From NCBI GenBank assembly GCA_021792135.1, contig JAJYVF010000021.1, positions 33,190 to 97,189 on the forward strand: a stretch of DNA of 64,000 nt, given 5' to 3'. A model generated the notes under the pieces. It searched no databases, was not told the origin of the DNA, and saw only the letters and a list, made by a program, of their open reading frames with translations. Shown piece after piece: positions 60,660-64,000 of this stretch (position 1 is its first letter; each line of letters begins with the position of its first letter). Both the position numbers and the translations under genes were made by a program. The DNA is from Acidobacteriota bacterium. GTDB taxonomy: Bacteria; Acidobacteriota; Terriglobia; Terriglobales; Acidobacteriaceae.

Positions 60660-60799
60660 TCGGCACTTCTCTTCCAGCCGCATGTGAGCGGCTGTGCCGG
60701 TTGTGTCTTCACGGAGAGTGCTCCCGCGGAGTATCCTCTTCTCTCGTGTCTCCATGAGTCGTCCAGGTGCCCGAAATTTCTCTGAGTGAGAGATCGCCG

Positions 60800-62305
60800 A
60801 TGGTACACATCCGCTCTGTATTGGTTGCCGTTGCAGCTCTGGCTCTGCTGCCCGGTTTGTCCCATGCCCAGGAGCCTGCCCAATCGGAGCAGATCAACAT
60901 TGACGCGCACGCCTCCGGCACTCCGTTCCCACACTTCTGGGAGCAGATGTTCGGCTCCGGACGAGCCAATCTGGCCATGCGGCAGCGCTATATCGATGAT
61001 CTGCGCACGGTGAAGAAGGTCACGGACTTCCAGTACGTCCGCTTTCACGCCATCCTCGATGATGAGAATGGCGTCTATAGTCGGGATGCTCAGGGAAATC
61101 CGGTTTATAACTGGACTTATGTCGACCACATCTATGACGGATTACTGGCCAATGGTGTCCGTCCCTATGTGGAAATCAGCTTCATGCCCAAGCTGCTGGC
61201 TTCCCGGCTTGATTATCAGGCGTTCTGGTACCGCCCCATCGTCTCTCCGCCCGCAGACTACGGAGAGTGGGACGCGCTGATCACCGTGTTTGCGCGGCAT
61301 CTCGTGGATCGCTACGGCATCGACGAGGTCGCAAAGTGGTATTTCGAGGTATGGAACGAGCCCAACATCGATTTCTGGAGCGGCCGCCCGGCCCAGCAGA
61401 CGTATTTCGAGCTCTACGACCACACGGCGCGCGCTCTCAAATCCGTCAGCAGCCTCCTTCGTGTCGGTGGCCCGGCAACGGCTCAGGCTGCCTGGGTAGG
61501 GGATATGATCGCCCACGCCACGCAGAACAACATCCCTCTCGATTTCGTATCGACGCACGTCTACGGCAACGACAGCGCCGAGAATGTCTTCCACGACAGC
61601 CGAACCATCGCGCCGCATCAGATGGTCTGTGCCGCCGTCGATAAGGTGCACGAGGAGATTGCCAAATCGGCGCATCCCGATCTGCCGCTTATCTGGAGCG
61701 AATTCAATGCCACTTATATGACGCAGCAGGAGATCACCGACTCGATCTACATGGGACCGTGGCTTGCGGACACTATTGGTAAGTGCGACGGCAAGACCCT
61801 GATGATGTCCTACTGGACCTTTTCCGATGTCTTCGAGGAGCAGGGCGTGAAGGCAACGCCGTTCTATGGAGGTTACGGTCTCGTCGCTGAAGACGGAATC
61901 CCCAAGCCGGCCTATGACGCCTTCATGATTCTTCACGAACTTGGGGACGAGCGCCTGCCCGCCCCGGAGGACGAAGCGCTGGTGACCCGCCGCAGGGACG
62001 GCACCCTCGTCATCGCGCTCTGGAATCTGGTCGAGCCAGGCGCCCCCGGATCGGACAAGATTGTGACGCTGGATCTGAAAGGGATCGGGGCCCGGGAGGC
62101 TTCCGTGCGCCGCGTCGATGCGAGTCATGGCGATACCCTGGAGGCATGGAAAAAGATGGGCAGCCCGAAATTTCCAACCGTGCAGCAGGCCGACCAGTTA
62201 CGCCACGCCTCGGATCCCGGTCCGGCGGAAGCCGTCGCCATCCATGATCACCGGCTGACGCTCACACTTCCTCCCATGGGCCTCGCGGTTGTTCAGATTC
62301 GCTAA
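60800..62305 (+). CDS. Secreted GH39 family glycosidase (beta-xylosidase-like)
   Basis: 501 aa; signal peptide VHIRSVLVAVAALALLPGLSHA. The (beta/alpha)8 barrel has the acid/base glutamate in EVWNEPN (Glu187) and the nucleophile in IWSEFN (Glu301), with YVRFHAILDDENGVYSRD near the N-terminus. All are GH39 signatures. Cleaves terminal beta-xylose or a similar sugar outside the cytoplasm. ATG 60800 is preferred over GTG 60767 because it gives a clean signal peptide. It stands alone. Confidence 0.9.
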   Translation: MVHIRSVLVAVAALALLPGLSHAQEPAQSEQINIDAHASGTPFPHFWEQMFGSGRANLAMRQRYIDDLRTVKKVTDFQYVRFHAILDDENGVYSRDAQGNPVYNWTYVDHIYDGLLANGVRPYVEISFMPKLLASRLDYQAFWYRPIVSPPADYGEWDALITVFARHLVDRYGIDEVAKWYFEVWNEPNIDFWSGRPAQQTYFELYDHTARALKSVSSLLRVGGPATAQAAWVGDMIAHATQNNIPLDFVSTHVYGNDSAENVFHDSRTIAPHQMVCAAVDKVHEEIAKSAHPDLPLIWSEFNATYMTQQEITDSIYMGPWLADTIGKCDGKTLMMSYWTFSDVFEEQGVKATPFYGGYGLVAEDGIPKPAYDAFMILHELGDERLPAPEDEALVTRRRDGTLVIALWNLVEPGAPGSDKIVTLDLKGIGAREASVRRVDASHGDTLEAWKKMGSPKFPTVQQADQLRHASDPGPAEAVAIHDHRLTLTLPPMGLAVVQIR

Positions 62306-62370
62306 GCAGAGCGCCAAGCAGATGCGTGACAGGAATGGCCTGTATCGCCCGAATTTTCAGTGACCTGGAA

Positions 62371-62420
62371 TGGTCGGGGGGAGGGATTCGTACCCCCACC
62401 CTCTGCTCCCAAAGCGGGTT
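62371..62420 (-). pseudogene. 3' fragment of tRNA-Pro(UGG), probable attachment-site relic
   Basis: On the minus strand this reads CCCGCTTTGGGAGC, then a T-arm GGGGG-TACGAAT-CCCTC, then CCCCCG-ACCA, including an encoded CCA. It matches the 3' half of bacterial tRNA-Pro with anticodon UGG. The 5' half (acceptor and D-arm) is absent. The anticodon stem has mismatches, and the acceptor strand is one base short, so it is not functional. Such 3' tRNA fragments are left by integrative elements. Confidence 0.7.
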
Positions 62421-63004
62421 AACCGAAGATAGGTATCTGCTTGATTCAGGTAACCTCAAGCTGTAGTGTTTCATCTCGTGCAGCGCCGTGACCTTCTCCA
62501 GATCCAAAGCCGGGCGGACTGAATCCCTGCTCTTACACGCGACGTTTCACGCCCAATGACCCGTTAAGAGTGGAGAAGGTGGGCAAAGGGGCCCATAATG
62601 ACGCTGTCTGATCCTCAATCTGCTGTCGCTCGCCAAGACCAGGGGTGAATTTGTAACAAGTCGGCCAGGATCTGGGAGTGCCAATTGGCCGTATAACGGG
62701 CTTTTCGGAAAGTTGACCGTTCAACCCGCACTGTGGTCGTAAATAATCACCAGCGCGTTGCCGAGGCGGATTTGTCCACGCCAGTCGGCAAGGCTTCAGC
62801 GATCCAGGGAGTTGGCAAGGCATGGATTTCCAGGCTGAGAGTTCAACATCGCCTGACCAACTTCATTACACAGTCCACGGCGTCCGGTCGCACGTCAAAC
62901 CGGCTGGCCCTCGCGCAATTTATCAAACTCAGTGATCAGATCCCGTATTCGGCCCTCGATGATCAGATCTGGCGGAGAACGCCACCGAAATACCTCACGC
63001 GGAG
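62421..63004. other. Relic DNA without a supportable gene
   Basis: 584 bp beyond the tRNA fragment. Frames on both strands are short and Pro/Arg-rich, with no family match I recognise. On the minus strand PDLIIEGRIRDLITEFDKLRE (about 62909-62970) reads like the end of a protein, but nothing upstream supports it. Confidence 0.35.
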
Positions 63005-63019
63005 ATGAGAGCCGCGGAG

Positions 63020-63286
63020 ATGCCGGCTCAATCTGCACAGGAAGATCACCTTGCCACCACCGTTGGCAATCGCACCGCCGGACGGCTGGTATCGAGATCC
63101 GGCGTCAAAATCAGGCTTGAATACACGCTGGTGCTTCCTGTCGCGGCGTATACGAGCTGGAATCGAGTGCGGATCGAAGGCAAAGGGATTACGCCAGACA
63201 TCCCCGTGGACTGGTCGTACGAAGCGGCGCTGGAGGGCCAGGATCTGCAGCTCCAAGCAGCGTTGGCTGCACTCAACGCCGTGTGA
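63020..63286 (+). pseudogene. C-terminal fragment of an S41-family peptidase
   Basis: About 85 codons: HLATTVGNRTAGRLVSRSG, then LVLPVAAYTSW, then GKGITPDIPVDWSYEAAL, then the normal stop. This is the end of an S41 (C-terminal processing/tricorn-type) protease, after the catalytic Ser/Lys region. The catalytic part is missing and no start signal is present, so it is a remnant. Confidence 0.65.
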
Positions 63287-63439
63287 GGACCCGACGTGAA
63301 CTGAAGCACGGGTTACACTGGCAGATTTTGTGGGCACTTCCGGATTCTGAACATCAGGTCAACTGATACACGATCCAATTTGAGCGATGTCTTTCTGTCA
63401 ATAATCCTTGGATCTTCCTGCCCTCTATCTCCCATTGAA

Positions 63440-63898
63440 TCAGGGTCCGTAGATTGTCGGCTTAACGCGGTGTATCCCTCCTGGTGGTGACAGTTGAAAT
63501 TGTCTAATGACACTGGCCCTCAACTGTTCTTTTGCCCTCTCAAATGCAGCTCGCTTGCGTAGCAACTCTGCATCGAGCTTGAGGCGATCGTTGTAATCTA
63601 CGAAGAATGTGTCTTCCATCGTGAAACAAGTCAGCAGCATATTGAACACGGTCAGAACCCACGCCTTTGTTTCCGTCCCGGTATAGTTCAGACGAAAATC
63701 TACGTTGTCGCCTGAATAGATCTGTGCGAATCGCTCTGCCATCGCAGTGGCATTTGCATGAGAGCCAACTTCAGATAGCTGTCCCCATGTCTTGTGTAGC
63801 TCTTCCAATCCATTGAAGAGCCCACGCTTCTTATTACGTTCAAAGGCATCCTTGAATGCCTCTTCCTCTTGACCTGACCCCGTTCTTCGTCCAATTGA
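63440..63898 (-). CDS. Hypothetical protein, 5' end lost or obscure
   Basis: The frame is open from after a TAG at 63899 to 63440 and reads EEEAFKDAFERNKKRGLF, then LSEVGSHANATAMAERFAQI and MLLTCFTMEDTFFVDYNDRLKLD. It has no ATG near its beginning; TTG 63808 is the only plausible start. Average GC here is near 50 %, clearly below the flanks, which suggests recent acquisition. Conserved-looking helical sequence, no family recognised. It could be the C-terminal part of a longer protein cut by a rearrangement at ~63890. Confidence 0.5.
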   Translation of the reverse strand, partial: SIGRRTGSGQEEEAFKDAFERNKKRGLFNGLEELHKTWGQLSEVGSHANATAMAERFAQIYSGDNVDFRLNYTGTETKAWVLTVFNMLLTCFTMEDTFFVDYNDRLKLDAELLRKRAAFERAKEQLRASVIRQFQLSPPGGIHRVKPTIYGP

Positions 63899-64000
63899 CT
63901 ATACGAGATTCATAGTCGCCGTCGGGGCGGCGGGAAAGTGGGAAACGCCAACGGCGTTTTCCAAGCGGGCGCAGCCCGCGTCTTTTCCACCACCCTGTTG

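Noticed and set aside
1..64000. CRISPR arrays, rRNA, intact tRNA genes, complete insertion sequences
   Set aside because: None seen: no regularly spaced repeats, no intact tRNA cloverleaf and no full transposase gene in the window.

Overview
The window is about 64 kb of GC-rich (roughly 60-63 %) chromosomal DNA from a diderm bacterium. It carries lpxD, kdsD, porins, OmpA-like and lipobox proteins. The best taxonomic guess is Acidobacteriota, family Acidobacteriaceae. That is inference from gene style: secreted GH39, GH49-like and debranching-type glycosidases, a Rne/Rng RNase with a giant insertion, DUF3863, and extended -10 promoters of the TGCTAAAAT type. No rRNA and no intact tRNA is present. 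Many genes start with GTG or TTG, and I chose starts mainly from Shine-Dalgarno spacing.

Layout. 1-15 kb is housekeeping: the C-terminal part of an M61 peptidase, aroA, an SprT-like protein, and a leftward run metG-tatD-yajQ-polyprenyl synthase-lpxD-P-loop protein. A mirror-symmetric promoter region separates metG from argS. A secreted beta-helix/PKD/PA14 protein, a lipoprotein and a thioesterase follow. 15-24.5 kb holds envelope and RNA functions: a peptidoglycan-binding protein, HtrA, an EamA exporter, RodA, an RNase E/G with a disordered insertion of about 540 residues, and a beta-barrel protein. 24.5-28 kb has an arylsulfotransferase lipoprotein, a gene relic and a YccA-like protein.

28-44 kb is the most coherent system. 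A leftward locus of porin, urtABCDE, ureF, ureD, ureABC and ureG encodes outer-membrane entry, ABC uptake and hydrolysis of urea. No ureE is present, but UreG ends in a poly-His tail. Divergent from it is a biotin-dependent urea (or guanidine) carboxylase followed by a GntR regulator, with no allophanate hydrolase in view. A palindrome suited to a GntR protein lies between the two arms. So two nitrogen-releasing routes for urea-like substrates share one control region.

44-62 kb is accessory and envelope-related: a cupin, a decayed aldo/keto reductase, an Ig/OmpA-like lipoprotein, a flippase, a perfect CRP-type palindrome, a LOG-family protein, a PHP protein next to a GT4 glycosyltransferase, a DUF3863 protein, a gene-free gap with an orphan intrinsic terminator, a debranching-type glycosidase, kdsD, a TlpA/DsbD-alpha pair and a GH39 enzyme. 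62.3-64 kb is a relic zone. It begins with a 3' fragment of tRNA-Pro(UGG), contains an S41-peptidase tail and a lower-GC hypothetical gene, and looks like the edge of a decayed mobile element.
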